A stretch of DNA of 64,000 nucleotides from Pseudaeromonas aegiceratis (GTDB lineage Bacteria > Pseudomonadota > Gammaproteobacteria > Enterobacterales > Aeromonadaceae): positions 2,356,001 to 2,420,000 of the forward strand of contig NZ_CP158016.1 of assembly GCF_046254905.1 (NCBI RefSeq). Reading direction: 5' to 3'. This document shows, piece by piece, positions 17,205-25,885 of the stretch (its first letter is position 1; every line of letters begins with the position of its first letter). Made by a program: the position numbers and the translations under genes. Below the pieces are notes generated by a model. That model was not told the DNA's origin. It saw only the letters and a list, made by a program, of their open reading frames with translations, and did not search any database.

Positions 17205-17232
17205 ATATTACGGATTTAGATACCTGACGCAA
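17205..17232 (-). promoter_or_regulatory. Predicted promoter of the Lys/Val tRNA operon
   Basis: On the minus strand: TTGCGT (17227-17232), a 16-bp spacer and TAATAT (17205-17210), followed directly by the GC-rich discriminator AGGCCGCC. A GC-rich discriminator is typical of stable-RNA promoters under stringent control. Confidence 0.65.
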
Positions 17233-17278
17233 CATATAATTTGTGTTTTTTTTCTGTTTGCTCAGGCTTCGAACAAAG

Positions 17279-17305
17279 GGCGTCACTTTCTTAATCAGTG
17301 ACGCC
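17279..17305 (-). terminator. Terminator after cpoB
   Basis: A 9-bp stem GGCGTCACT/AGTGACGCC (17279-17287 with 17297-17305), with CCCTTTGTT following on the minus strand. The T-tract is modest. It separates the tol-pal operon from the tRNA promoter. Confidence 0.65.
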
Positions 17306-17312
17306 AAACCGG

Positions 17313-18071
17313 TTATTTTCCGGACACTTCCTTCTGTGCCATCTGGGCAGCCGTACTGTCAGGGTACTGCTTGATCACCAGTTGGAAGAACTTGCCAGCC
17401 TTGGCCGAATCCCCTTCAGCCTTGCTGATCATCCCCAGTTTCAAGATGGCATCCGCACGCTTGCTGGAGTCCTTGTCTTTGGCCACCTGCAAGAAATGCG
17501 TGCGCGCCTGACCATTGTCCCCCTGCTTCATCAGCACCTGCCCAAGCCAATAGTGGGCATTGCTCTGGTAGCTGGAATTGGGGTACTGGGTGAGGAACTG
17601 ATTGAGGGCTAGATTGCCCTTCTTGAAGTCCTGATCCTTGAGCACCAGGTTCACCGCACTCTCGTAGGCCTTCGCCTCATCGGCAGAGGGGGGCGCGGCT
17701 TTCTGAGCACTGGCTGCCGGCTCACTTGACGGACCGGAGACGGCCGTGCCGCCGCTATCGGTGGAGGGGGCATCGGCGGTCGATTTTGCCTTGTCGAGCT
17801 CCTCATACAAGGACTTTTGCCGTTCGACGGCTTGCTGCAGCTTGTAATTCGCTTCTTCAAGGTCACCACGCAGTTGGCGCACCTCATTACTCAGCGAATC
17901 CAGCTGCTGCTGCATCTCCACCTGAACCAGGTTACGGGAGTTGAGGGCGCGCTCAAGCCGGGCGACCCGCTCCTCGACAGAGCCATCGTCCGCCCACAGC
18001 GGATGCGACAGCCCCATAGAAAAAAGAGCGGCCATATAAATGGCCGCTTTTGTTCTGACGGTGTTCATCAA
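17313..18071 (-). CDS. cpoB: Tol-Pal-associated cell division coordinator CpoB (YbgF)
   Basis: A periplasmic protein of 252 residues. It has a cleavable signal peptide (ending near residue 27, SHPLWADDG), then a trimerising coiled coil (about 31-95). A Ser/Ala/Pro linker follows, and a C-terminal TPR domain with YWLGQVLMKQGDNGQA-type repeats. In E. coli CpoB links TolA to PBP1B to couple septal peptidoglycan synthesis with outer-membrane constriction. It is the last gene of the tol-pal operon, 10 bp after pal, the usual position. Confidence 0.94.
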   Translation of the reverse strand: MMNTVRTKAAIYMAALFSMGLSHPLWADDGSVEERVARLERALNSRNLVQVEMQQQLDSLSNEVRQLRGDLEEANYKLQQAVERQKSLYEELDKAKSTADAPSTDSGGTAVSGPSSEPAASAQKAAPPSADEAKAYESAVNLVLKDQDFKKGNLALNQFLTQYPNSSYQSNAHYWLGQVLMKQGDNGQARTHFLQVAKDKDSSKRADAILKLGMISKAEGDSAKAGKFFQLVIKQYPDSTAAQMAQKEVSGK

Positions 18072-18081
18072 CCGTTAGACC

Positions 18082-18579
18082 TTAGTATACCAGAACAGCG
18101 CGACGGTTCTTGGCGTAGGCGTCTTCGGAGTGACCGGCGTCAGCAGGCTTTTCTTCGCCGTAGCTAACAACGGACAGCTGGTATACGTCTACACCCAGGT
18201 TTTGCATGTACTTGGCAACAGCCTTAGCACGACGCTCGCCCAGGGAGATGTTGTATTCCGGAGTACCGCGTTCGTCGGTGTGACCTTCGATCAGAACCTT
18301 GATGGCGTTATGCTCTTTCAGGAACTCAGCGTGAGCTTGCAGCAGCTGTGCGTATTGGCCCTTGATTTCGTCCTTGTCGAAATCAAAGTAGACAGTGTTG
18401 TCTTGACGCAGGGCTTCGTACTTCTGACGCATCAGTTCGCTGTCGGACAGACCTTGGTCAGCCGGAGCAGTTTCAGCAGCAGTTTCAGTCTGAGCAGCGT
18501 TGTCGCTGGAGCTACAAGCAGCCAGAGTCAGCATGGGCATAGCTACCAGCAGGCTTTTCAGCAGGTCGTTGATTTGCAT
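18082..18579 (-). CDS. pal: Peptidoglycan-associated lipoprotein Pal
   Basis: An outer-membrane lipoprotein of 165 residues. The signal peptide ends in lipobox LAAC (Cys22), followed by a short Ala/Thr/Glu linker and a C-terminal OmpA-like peptidoglycan-binding domain (VYFDFDKDEI, GHTDERGTPEYN, GERRAKAV). It binds TolB and cell-wall diaminopimelate. An AAGGAAAA SD precedes the ATG. Codons are biased to GTT, GCT and CTG, suggesting high expression. Confidence 0.97.
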   Translation of the reverse strand: MQINDLLKSLLVAMPMLTLAACSSSDNAAQTETAAETAPADQGLSDSELMRQKYEALRQDNTVYFDFDKDEIKGQYAQLLQAHAEFLKEHNAIKVLIEGHTDERGTPEYNISLGERRAKAVAKYMQNLGVDVYQLSVVSYGEEKPADAGHSEDAYAKNRRAVLVY

Positions 18580-18607
18580 GTTTTTTCCTTGGTTTATTAC
18601 TTTGGGG

Positions 18608-19912
18608 TTAATTCAAGAACGGTGACCAGGCTGGTGCACGCACCTCGCCTTGCGCTGAAGGAAGGTTCGCCTTGAAGCGGCCATCAGCAGAAACGAGCGC
18701 GAGTCCTTTCCGACCTTGGTAAACCGTGCTGTATATTATCATACTCCCATTAGGAGCAACACTGGGCGATTCATCCAGCGAGGTCTGAGTCAGCACATAG
18801 GTTGCGCCGGTTTCCAGATCCTGCCGAGCAATGCGATATTGCCCTTGAACACGGCTGACCACGATGAGATTTTTCCCATCAGGAGCAGGCGCCGCACTCA
18901 GATTCATATCGCCTTCCCAAGTCACTCGTTGGGTGTCGCCAGTGGACAAATTTACTCTATATATCTGGGGTTTGCCACCCCTCTCAGAACTAAAATAAAG
19001 TGATTGACCATCGGGACTCCAGCTGGGTTCTGTGTCGATGGCGTTGTTGTTTGTCACCCGGGTCAAGGCTCGGCTGGCAACGTCAATCAGATAGATCTCA
19101 GACTGGCCATCCTTAGACAAAACGACAGCCAAACGACGCCCATCTGGCGACCATTCCGGCGCCCCGTTGATCCCGGGATAAGACGAGATCAGGGTGCGAG
19201 CCTGAGTCATGATGTCCTGCACGAAAATAGAAGCCCGCTGCTTCTCGAAGCTGACATATGCCAGTTTACGGCCATCCGGTGACCAAGAGGGGGACATCAG
19301 GGGCTCTTTGGAGCGCAACAGCACCTTCTCGTTGTAGCCGTCGTAGTCGGCCACCATCAGTTGATAGGGATACGCTTGGCCTCGTTTGACACTAACGTAA
19401 GCAATCCGCGTCAGGAAGGCACCCCGATCACCGGTCAACTGTTCATAGACGATGTCGGAGATAAGGTGGGCATATTGCCGCAACTGCTTGGCCGGAACGA
19501 CCTTGGCATCGGCCACCAGCACACCGCTGTTGCCCCCATTCCCCTTGAGGACATCCAGCAGCTCAAAACTGACCTTGTACTGACCGTCGCCAGCCGGCTC
19601 GATACTGCCGACCACCAAGGCCTCGACCCCCATGGAGGCCCACAGGGAATAGTTCACCTCGGCGCTCTGATTGGGTTGTTGCGGCATTTCATTCCGGTTC
19701 AGAGGGCTGAACTTACCACTACGCATCAGATCGGAACTGATCACGTTGGCGACATCTTCTGGCAGCGCCTGACCACCGTTCCACTTAAATTGCGGTACCG
19801 CCACAGGGCGCCCGCTATCAATACCCCCGGTCACCAGAATTTCCAGCTCCGCCAGTGCAGAGTGCGCCATCAGACACCAGGCGGCTAACACCCAAAATAG
19901 TTTCTTCATCAT
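18608..19912 (-). CDS. tolB: Tol-Pal system beta-propeller protein TolB
   Basis: A periplasmic protein of about 434 residues with a signal peptide (cleavage near HSALA-E). It has an N-terminal mixed alpha/beta domain and a C-terminal six-bladed beta-propeller. Repeated PSWSPDGRKLAYVSF-type blades are visible. It binds Pal and TolA. The frame is open to a TTG at 19924, but the ATG pair at 19912/19909 starts the natural signal peptide and has an AGG just upstream. It begins 8 bp after the TolA-like small gene. Confidence 0.96.
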   Translation of the reverse strand: MMKKLFWVLAAWCLMAHSALAELEILVTGGIDSGRPVAVPQFKWNGGQALPEDVANVISSDLMRSGKFSPLNRNEMPQQPNQSAEVNYSLWASMGVEALVVGSIEPAGDGQYKVSFELLDVLKGNGGNSGVLVADAKVVPAKQLRQYAHLISDIVYEQLTGDRGAFLTRIAYVSVKRGQAYPYQLMVADYDGYNEKVLLRSKEPLMSPSWSPDGRKLAYVSFEKQRASIFVQDIMTQARTLISSYPGINGAPEWSPDGRRLAVVLSKDGQSEIYLIDVASRALTRVTNNNAIDTEPSWSPDGQSLYFSSERGGKPQIYRVNLSTGDTQRVTWEGDMNLSAAPAPDGKNLIVVSRVQGQYRIARQDLETGATYVLTQTSLDESPSVAPNGSMIIYSTVYQGRKGLALVSADGRFKANLPSAQGEVRAPAWSPFLN

Positions 19913-19920
19913 GGCCTGCT

Positions 19921-20268
19921 TCAAGGTTCTAACGTCAGATTAATCGATTGGATCTGTTCGGAAAGCTCTGCCGGCGGCAGAGGCAACTTTTTCATCTTTT
20001 TGAATCCGTTCAAGGAGGCGACACAGAGGCTGTTGTCACCGGCCGTTTGCGCCGCCGCCACCACCAAACCGTCCGGTTCCAGCCTGAGTTGCAACTCGCA
20101 GTGTTGGCCGGCCAGGCTGGCATCGGCCTGGAAATGTTTCTCCAAGGCCTTGCTCACCTTGCTGACATACTGCTGCATCAGCTGCTCGTCACGCTTGGCA
20201 GAATCGGTTGCTGCCAGTGCACCACTGCTCAGTAACAAAATCGCCATCCAACCGGTCGTGTTTTTCAT
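19921..20268 (-). CDS. Periplasmic stand-alone TolA C-terminal-domain paralogue
   Basis: 115 residues: a cleavable signal peptide (ending ALA-ATDS near residue 20) followed only by a domain like TolA domain III. It shares with the neighbouring TolA the blocks PDGLV and LTLEP/LTLRP. It also shares two cysteines exactly 25 residues apart (57 and 82; the same spacing as in TolA, where they form a disulfide in E. coli). It lacks the TolA membrane anchor and the long coiled-coil arm. It starts 12 bp after tolA and is followed at once by tolB, so it is made with the complex. It may bind the same partners (TolB, CpoB, Pal) as TolA III, but that is inference. This gene is absent from the E. coli operon. 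Confidence 0.88.
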   Translation of the reverse strand: MKNTTGWMAILLLSSGALAATDSAKRDEQLMQQYVSKVSKALEKHFQADASLAGQHCELQLRLEPDGLVVAAAQTAGDNSLCVASLNGFKKMKKLPLPPAELSEQIQSINLTLEP

Positions 20269-20280
20269 CCTTGCTTGCTC

Positions 20281-21357
20281 CTACCGTCCTGGTCTAAGGG
20301 TCAAGGACATCTCCTTGGCCTGGTCATACAGGTTCTTCGGCGGTGCCGGGAACTTTTGCAGCTTGTTGATCGCAGCAATGGAGGCACGACACACGGCCGC
20401 ATCGCCACTCCCGCTGGAGGTACTGATCACCAAGCCATCCGGCGCCATCTTCACCTTGAGTACGCACTCCTTGCCAAACATGGTCTGATCCACCAGCCAA
20501 TAACGCTGAATGGTGGCAACGATCAGCCCAGTGTACTCGTCGAGCGGACCGCCGGCGCCCGCCGGGCCAGGCTTGTTCCCCGGGCCATCCAGCTCGTCGA
20601 AGAGTTCATCTTCCAGCTGTTTGGACTCCGAGGCACGTCGCTTGCGCTCGGCTTCGGCTTTCTTGGCCGCTTCTTCTTTTTTCTTGCGCTCGGCGTCGGC
20701 CTTCTTCTGCTGCTCCTGCTTCCGCTTGAGCTCCTCGGCCTTCTTCTGCGCGTCTTCTTGTTTCTTCTTCTCGGCAGCCTGCTTCTTCAGCTCTTCTTGC
20801 TTCTTCAGCTCTTCTTGCTTCTTCAGCTCTTGCTGCTTTTTGAGCTCTTCTTGCTTCTTCAGCTCTTCTTGCTTCTTCTGCTCTTCCTGCTTCTTCAGCT
20901 CTGCCTGCTTTTTAAGCTCTTCTTGTTTCTTGAGCTCCTCGGCTTTCTTGCGCTCTTCTTCCTTCTTCTTCTCCAAGGCTACCTTTTTCTCGGCCTCGAC
21001 TCGTTGCCGCTCTGCTTCTTTTTTGCGCTCGGCCTCAAGTTTGACCTTTTTCGCCTCGGCCTCCTGCCGCAGATGTAAGGTTTCCGCCTCTTTTTGCTGA
21101 CGTTGCGCCTCTTGAGCGGTTCGCTCGGCCTCTTGCTTCTGCTGCTCGGCCTGCTTGGCCTCTTCCTTCTGCTGTTTGACGAACTCTGTGTGCTGCTTAA
21201 ATTCCAACTGGTCAATGACCACGGCATGCACAACGCCACCGCCGCCACCTGCCGGACGCTTGGGTTTATCCAGATTCCATTTCAAGATGAAGGCCAAAAT
21301 CAGCAAACAGTGCAGCAGCAAAGAAATGAACAGCGGGCCCTTCATGCCTCGTTTCAC
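20281..21357 (-). CDS. tolA: Tol-Pal energy-transducing protein TolA
   Basis: An inner-membrane protein of 358 residues. It has a single membrane helix (about 8-25) with the SLLLHCLL-type motif that contacts TolQR. A very long Lys/Glu/Ala/Gln helical arm runs from about residue 60 to 245, with KKQEEL-type repeats. Domain III follows from about 265 to 358 and has a cysteine pair 25 residues apart. It transmits proton-motive force from TolQR to the outer membrane. The repetitive arm DNA (20650-21150) is a natural site for length variation. Confidence 0.95.
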   Translation of the reverse strand: MKRGMKGPLFISLLLHCLLILAFILKWNLDKPKRPAGGGGGVVHAVVIDQLEFKQHTEFVKQQKEEAKQAEQQKQEAERTAQEAQRQQKEAETLHLRQEAEAKKVKLEAERKKEAERQRVEAEKKVALEKKKEEERKKAEELKKQEELKKQAELKKQEEQKKQEELKKQEELKKQQELKKQEELKKQEELKKQAAEKKKQEDAQKKAEELKRKQEQQKKADAERKKKEEAAKKAEAERKRRASESKQLEDELFDELDGPGNKPGPAGAGGPLDEYTGLIVATIQRYWLVDQTMFGKECVLKVKMAPDGLVISTSSGSGDAAVCRASIAAINKLQKFPAPPKNLYDQAKEMSLTLRPGR

Positions 21358-21372
21358 GGCACTTTCTCCCGG

Positions 21373-21807
21373 TTATTTCTTGTTGGCCGGCGGTTCTGTC
21401 ATCAGCCCGACCGACGGCACCCCGGCTTCTTTTAGCGCGGCCATCAACTGGACTACTGACTCATACGGGACCTTGGCATCCCCCTGCACCACCACGGGGG
21501 CATCGGGATGGATCCGCAGGTACTGAGCAACCTGCCCGGCCAAGTCCACCAGATCCATGGCTTCCTTGTGGCTATCGCCGATATCGAGGAAATAGCGACC
21601 AGTAGAGTCGACCGAGGCCACCACAGGCGTCGTCATATCTTCAGACAGCGGCTGGGAATCGGCCTGGGGTAGATCCACCGTCACCCCCTGCATGATCACC
21701 GGCGCCGTAGCCATAAAGATGATGAGCAACACCAGCATGACGTCGATATAAGGCACCACGTTGATTTCGGCCACCGCCCGCTTCTTCGAGCGTTGATGAA
21801 CTTGCAT
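21373..21807 (-). CDS. tolR: Tol-Pal system proton-channel subunit TolR
   Basis: An ExbD/TolR-family protein of 144 residues: a short cytoplasmic N-terminus, one membrane helix (about 18-38) containing the essential Asp in VVPYIDVMLVLLIIFM, and a periplasmic dimerisation domain. It overlaps the tolQ stop by one base (TGATG), indicating translational coupling. Confidence 0.97.
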   Translation of the reverse strand: MQVHQRSKKRAVAEINVVPYIDVMLVLLIIFMATAPVIMQGVTVDLPQADSQPLSEDMTTPVVASVDSTGRYFLDIGDSHKEAMDLVDLAGQVAQYLRIHPDAPVVVQGDAKVPYESVVQLMAALKEAGVPSVGLMTEPPANKK

Positions 21808-22499
21808 CAGTGATCACCTTGCTTGCCGGCGATCTGCCGATTGAGGATGGTAGAAAACTCGTCCATGAAGTTGATATAGCTGCTTTCGAGCTTCTCAACC
21901 TTGGTGCTGAAACGGTTAAAAGCCACCACTGCCGGGATGGCGGCAAACAGACCCATGGCGGTGGCGATCAACGCCTCGGCGATAGGCGGAGCCACCATGG
22001 ACAGGGTGGCATTCTTCACCGCCGCCAAGGCGACGAAGGCATGCATGATGCCCCAAACGGTACCGAACAGACCCACATAGGGACTGATGGAACCTATGGT
22101 CGCCAAGGTCGGCAGGTGGGCTTCCAGATCCTCCACCTCGCGGGACAGGGATACCCGCATGGACCGATAGGTACCGTCCATCACCATCTCCTGGCTGCGG
22201 ATACCGCTGTTGTGCAGGCGGGCGAACTCCTTGAAACCGGAATAAAACACCAGTTCCACGCCCAGCAGATCGTCGCGGCGTGCGGAGCACTCCTGATACA
22301 GACGATTGAGATCGATGCCAGACCAGAAACGCTCCTCAAACTGTTCTGCCACGAACCGCGCCTCGCGCAGGGCCCGGGTGCGCTGCACTATGATGGTCCA
22401 GGATGCAATCGACATCCCGAGCAAGATCAGCATGACGATTTGGACCAGCGGGCTGGCGTCGAGGATCAGCCGGGTAAACGACAAGTCAGCGGGTTGCAC
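21807..22499 (-). CDS. tolQ: Tol-Pal system proton-channel subunit TolQ
   Basis: An ExbB/TolQ/MotA-family inner-membrane protein of 230 residues with three membrane helices (about 18-38, 137-160 and 172-195). The SPYVGLFGTVWGIMHAF and EALIATAMGLFAAIPAV helices line the proton path. It forms the pentameric channel around TolR. Its start lies inside the ybgC 3' end (14-base overlap). Confidence 0.97.
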   Translation of the reverse strand: MQPADLSFTRLILDASPLVQIVMLILLGMSIASWTIIVQRTRALREARFVAEQFEERFWSGIDLNRLYQECSARRDDLLGVELVFYSGFKEFARLHNSGIRSQEMVMDGTYRSMRVSLSREVEDLEAHLPTLATIGSISPYVGLFGTVWGIMHAFVALAAVKNATLSMVAPPIAEALIATAMGLFAAIPAVVAFNRFSTKVEKLESSYINFMDEFSTILNRQIAGKQGDH

Positions 22500-22896
22500 T
22501 GCGTAAGACTCCGTAAATGGGTTCAGGAATGGGCGTGGGTTTCATTTGTTGCAGGTTGACACAGGCGATGGTGACTTGGCCACTGATCAGGGGGCGCCCC
22601 TCCACATCCAGGATCTGTTGGTGGAAAACGAGGGAGGCTCGCTTAAGCGTCGCCAGTCGGCAAGCGACTCGGATCTGGTCGTTGAAACGGGCCGGGGCAT
22701 GGTAATCCACCGTGACGGCGCGCACGACAAAGGCGATGCCCTCGGCCAGCCAGCCATCTTGTTCAACCCCCAGTGACCGAAGCCACTCCGTTCGGCATCT
22801 TTCCATAAATTTCAGATAGTTGGCGTAATAAACCACGCCACCCGCATCCGTGTCTTCGTAATAGATGCGCACCGGAATTTCAAACTCAGCCGTCAC
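22486..22896 (-). CDS. ybgC: Acyl-CoA thioester hydrolase YbgC
   Basis: A hot-dog-fold thioesterase of 136 residues with the catalytic YYEDTDAGGVVYYANYLKF motif (Asp in EDTDAGG). It is the first gene of tol-pal in most Proteobacteria and acts on short-chain acyl-CoA or acyl-ACP. Its role in the Tol system is not settled. Confidence 0.95.
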   Translation of the reverse strand: MTAEFEIPVRIYYEDTDAGGVVYYANYLKFMERCRTEWLRSLGVEQDGWLAEGIAFVVRAVTVDYHAPARFNDQIRVACRLATLKRASLVFHQQILDVEGRPLISGQVTIACVNLQQMKPTPIPEPIYGVLRSATR

Positions 22897-22933
22897 CGTT
22901 TTGCCTGTTGTCCCTGCATGAATAACGGTCGCT

Positions 22934-22962
22934 ACTATACCCCAGCTAACAGGGGGAAAGAA
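22934..22962 (-). promoter_or_regulatory. Candidate tol-pal operon promoter
   Basis: On the minus strand: TTCTTT (22957-22962), a 17-bp spacer and TATAGT (22934-22939), 38 bp before the ybgC ATG. The -10 is good and the -35 is poor. Confidence 0.45.
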
Positions 22963-23013
22963 GCTGTGACCCTGCGCATTTTATTATGGTCAACCCCTTG
23001 CTTTTGCCGAAAA

Positions 23014-23042
23014 AAAAAGCCATCGCAATCGGATGGCTTTTT
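23014..23042 (-). terminator. Terminator after cydABX
   Basis: An 11-bp stem AAAAAGCCATC/GATGGCTTTTT (23014-23024 with 23032-23042). On the minus strand it ends in a run of eight T. It isolates the cyd operon from ybgC. Confidence 0.9.
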
Positions 23043-23055
23043 GATGATTAAAGAC

Positions 23056-23163
23056 TTAATCGAGTCTTCTGTCCATGTTCTCAGTGTGTTCTAACCACAA
23101 GGCATTAATGATGCCAAAAGAACAGGCCAGCAAGAGCCCCAGGATCCAGGTGAAATACCACAT
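23056..23163 (-). CDS. cydX: Cytochrome bd-I accessory subunit CydX
   Basis: A 35-residue single-helix membrane protein needed for stable, active cytochrome bd oxidase. It begins MWYFTWILGLLLACSFGII, nearly the E. coli CydX start (MWYFAWILGTLLACSFGVI), and ends in a charged tail ENMDRRLD. An AGGAGAG SD lies just upstream of the ATG, 13 bp after the cydB stop. The E. coli neighbour ybgE, which normally follows, is missing here; a terminator comes directly. Confidence 0.95.
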   Translation of the reverse strand: MWYFTWILGLLLACSFGIINALWLEHTENMDRRLD

Positions 23164-23176
23164 CTCATCTCTCCTC

Positions 23177-24316
23177 TTAGTAGACTGAGTGCTTGTTGGC
23201 TTCAACAAACTCGCCACTGACCCGACCAAACATCTTGTAGTAGGTCCAGATGGTGTAGCTCAGCACGATGGGCACAAAAATCACGGCGGCGTAGAACATG
23301 ACACTCAAGGTGCGGTGTGACGAGGTCGCATCCCAGACGGTCAGGCTATGGGCCGGCTGCAGACTGGACGGCATGATGAAGGGGAACATGGAGAACCCAG
23401 CCGTCAGTATGATACCGGCGATGGCCAGGGAGGAGGTCAGGAACGCCAGCCCCCCCTTCTCCAGCTTGGCCAGCACAGCCGTCAGCAACGCCATGACGAT
23501 ACCCAGGATCGGCGCCGCCATCATCCAAGGGTAGAGGTCATAGTTGCGCATCCAGGCACCCGCCTCCACCGCCACTTCCTTATGCAGCGGGTTGGACAGG
23601 CCTGCCGTACCGGCGAACTTCACCAGGCTGTAGCCATCGATCCCCTTGGCGACCCAGACACCGGCCAGCACAAACAGCACGGCAGTCAGCAGGGCAAACA
23701 GACTGGCCGCGCGGCTGGTGCGACGGTGCAGCGCCCCTTCGGTTTTCATCATCAGCCAGACCGCACCCTGGGTCAGGATCATGAACAGGCTGACAAAGCC
23801 GGCCAGCAGACCAAACGGATTGAGCAGGCCGAAGAAGTTGCCTTCATAGGTGGAACGCATGAAGGCGTCCATGGTGAAGGGCACCCCTTGCAACAGGTTG
23901 CCAAAGGCCACGCCAAACACCACGGGGGGCACGAAACCACCGATGAACAGACACCAGTCCCAGGTGTTGCGCCAGCGTGGGCTCTCCAACTTGGAGCGGT
24001 AATCAAACCCCACAGGCCGGAAAAACAAGGCCATCAGGGTCAATACCATGGCCACATAGAAGCCGGAGAAGGCGGTGGCATAGACCATGGGCCAGGCGGC
24101 GAAGATGGCACCACCGGCGGTGATCAACCACACCTGGTTGCCGTCCCAGTGGGGCGCTATGGTGTTGATCATCACCCGCCGTTCTGTGTCGTTCTTACCC
24201 AGGATGGGGAGCAAGGCCCCCACCCCCATGTCAAAGCCATCGGTCACGGCAAAGCCGATCAGCAGGACCCCGACCAGGACCCACCAGATGACACGCAAAA
24301 CTTCGTAATCCAACAT
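23177..24316 (-). CDS. cydB: Cytochrome bd ubiquinol oxidase subunit II
   Basis: An integral membrane protein of 379 residues with about eight helices, matching the E. coli length. The DGFDMGVGALLP motif near the N-terminus and WDGNQVWLITAGGAIFAAWP are family signatures. It pairs with CydA to form the high-affinity quinol oxidase. It begins 12 bp after cydA. Confidence 0.97.
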   Translation of the reverse strand: MLDYEVLRVIWWVLVGVLLIGFAVTDGFDMGVGALLPILGKNDTERRVMINTIAPHWDGNQVWLITAGGAIFAAWPMVYATAFSGFYVAMVLTLMALFFRPVGFDYRSKLESPRWRNTWDWCLFIGGFVPPVVFGVAFGNLLQGVPFTMDAFMRSTYEGNFFGLLNPFGLLAGFVSLFMILTQGAVWLMMKTEGALHRRTSRAASLFALLTAVLFVLAGVWVAKGIDGYSLVKFAGTAGLSNPLHKEVAVEAGAWMRNYDLYPWMMAAPILGIVMALLTAVLAKLEKGGLAFLTSSLAIAGIILTAGFSMFPFIMPSSLQPAHSLTVWDATSSHRTLSVMFYAAVIFVPIVLSYTIWTYYKMFGRVSGEFVEANKHSVY

Positions 24317-24328
24317 GCTGCGTCTCCC

Positions 24329-25885
24329 TTAAGCGCTCAGTTGCTCAAAGTGGTACTTGCCGGTCTTCAGGCTGCTGGGGCCACGGCGCGCAAACTTGAA
24401 CATCAGGTACATTTCCACCACCAGCAGTACCGTATAGAAGGCACAGATACCTATGAGGGAGAACCACAGGTTCCCCGCACTCAGGGTGGAGGTGGACATG
24501 AAGGTGGGCAACACCTCGGCGATGGTCCAGGGTTGACGACCGAATTCGGCCACCATCCAGCCACATTCGATGGCGATCCAGGGCAAGGGAATGCCCCACA
24601 AGAGCGCCTTGTGCAGCCACTTGCGGTCACCGATCCGGTGACGGGTACTGTCATAGAAGGCCACCGCGATCAGCAGCAGCATCAACATGCCGGCTCCCAC
24701 CATGGCGCGGAAGGTCCAGAACAGAGGCGCCACCGGTGGAATGCTGTCTTTCACCGCCTGCTGGATCTGCGCCTCGTCGGCGTCCACCACATTGGGTGCA
24801 TAACGCTTGAGCAGCAGACCATAGCCCAGATCGGACTTCACCTGCTCGAACTGGCTACGCAGTTCATCGGACTTGTCGCCGGCTTGCAGCTGCTGCAGCA
24901 GCGCATAGGCCTGCATACCGTTGCGGATACGCCCCTCGTGCTCCTTCATCAGATCCTTGAGACCGGTGACCTCTCCATCCAGGGAGCGAGTGGCGACGAT
25001 ACCCATCATATAGGGGATCTCTACCGCAAACTTGGTCTCCTGGGCCTCCTGGCTGGGCAGACCAAACAGGGTGAACGGCGCCGGCGCCGGATGGGTTTCC
25101 CATTGCGATTCAATGGCGGCCAGCTTGGCCTTCTGCACATCCCCCAGCTCATAGCCAGACTCATCCCCCAGCACGATGACGGAGAGGATGGACGCCATAC
25201 CAAAGGCGGCGGCAATGGCGAAGGAACGGCGGGCAAAGGGTACATCCCGCTTCATCAGCAGATAGTAGGAGGAGATCCCCAGCACAAACATGGCACCACA
25301 GGTGTAACCCGCCGCCACAGTGTGCACGAACTTCACCTGTGCCACGGGGCTGAAGATCAGATCCGCGAAGCTGACCATCTCCATGCGCATGGTTTCATAG
25401 TTGAACTCAGAACCGGTGGGGAACTGCATCCAGCCGTTGGCCACCAGGATCCACAGGGCAGAGAGGTTGGTACCTATGGCCATCAGCCAGGTGGAGGCCA
25501 GGTGCTGTACCTTGCTCATCCGATCCCAGCCGAAGAAGAACATGCCGACGAAGGTGGACTCCAGGAAGAAGGCCATCAGGCCTTCTATGGCCAAGGGCGC
25601 GCCGAAGATGTCGCCCACATAGTGGGAGTAGTAGGACCAGTTAGTACCGAACTGGAACTCCATGGTCAGCCCTGTGGTTACCCCCAAGGCGAAGTTGATG
25701 CCGAACAGCTTACCCCAGAACTTGGTCATGTCCTTGTAGATAGGGTTGTTGGTCATCACATAGACGGATTCCATGATCGCCAGGATGAAGGTCATCCCGA
25801 TCGTCAAGGGTACGAACAAAAAGTGATAGAGGGCTGTCGCGGCAAACTGGATCCGCGACAGATCGACCACAAGTTCATTAATCAT
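24329..25885 (-). CDS. cydA: Cytochrome bd ubiquinol oxidase subunit I
   Basis: The haem-bearing subunit, 518 residues. His19-region haem ligand context (RIQFAATALYHFLFVPLT), the GRQPW motif (EFGRQPWTIAEVLPT) and a long quinol-binding Q-loop with KYAP-like text (LKRYAPNVVDADE) are present, giving the long-Q-loop form of E. coli CydA. It oxidises quinol at low oxygen. The operon probably responds to ArcA/Fnr as in relatives, and the long upstream region has room for this. Confidence 0.97.
   Translation of the reverse strand: MINELVVDLSRIQFAATALYHFLFVPLTIGMTFILAIMESVYVMTNNPIYKDMTKFWGKLFGINFALGVTTGLTMEFQFGTNWSYYSHYVGDIFGAPLAIEGLMAFFLESTFVGMFFFGWDRMSKVQHLASTWLMAIGTNLSALWILVANGWMQFPTGSEFNYETMRMEMVSFADLIFSPVAQVKFVHTVAAGYTCGAMFVLGISSYYLLMKRDVPFARRSFAIAAAFGMASILSVIVLGDESGYELGDVQKAKLAAIESQWETHPAPAPFTLFGLPSQEAQETKFAVEIPYMMGIVATRSLDGEVTGLKDLMKEHEGRIRNGMQAYALLQQLQAGDKSDELRSQFEQVKSDLGYGLLLKRYAPNVVDADEAQIQQAVKDSIPPVAPLFWTFRAMVGAGMLMLLLIAVAFYDSTRHRIGDRKWLHKALLWGIPLPWIAIECGWMVAEFGRQPWTIAEVLPTFMSTSTLSAGNLWFSLIGICAFYTVLLVVEMYLMFKFARRGPSSLKTGKYHFEQLSA

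Noticed and set aside
20510..21100. Ser/Phe/Cys-rich plus-strand frame opposite tolA
   Set aside because: Shadow of the Lys/Glu codon repeats of the TolA arm.
20650..21150. Tandem repeat as a mobile or minisatellite element
   Set aside because: The periodicity is explained by KKQEEL-type codons of the TolA helical arm.
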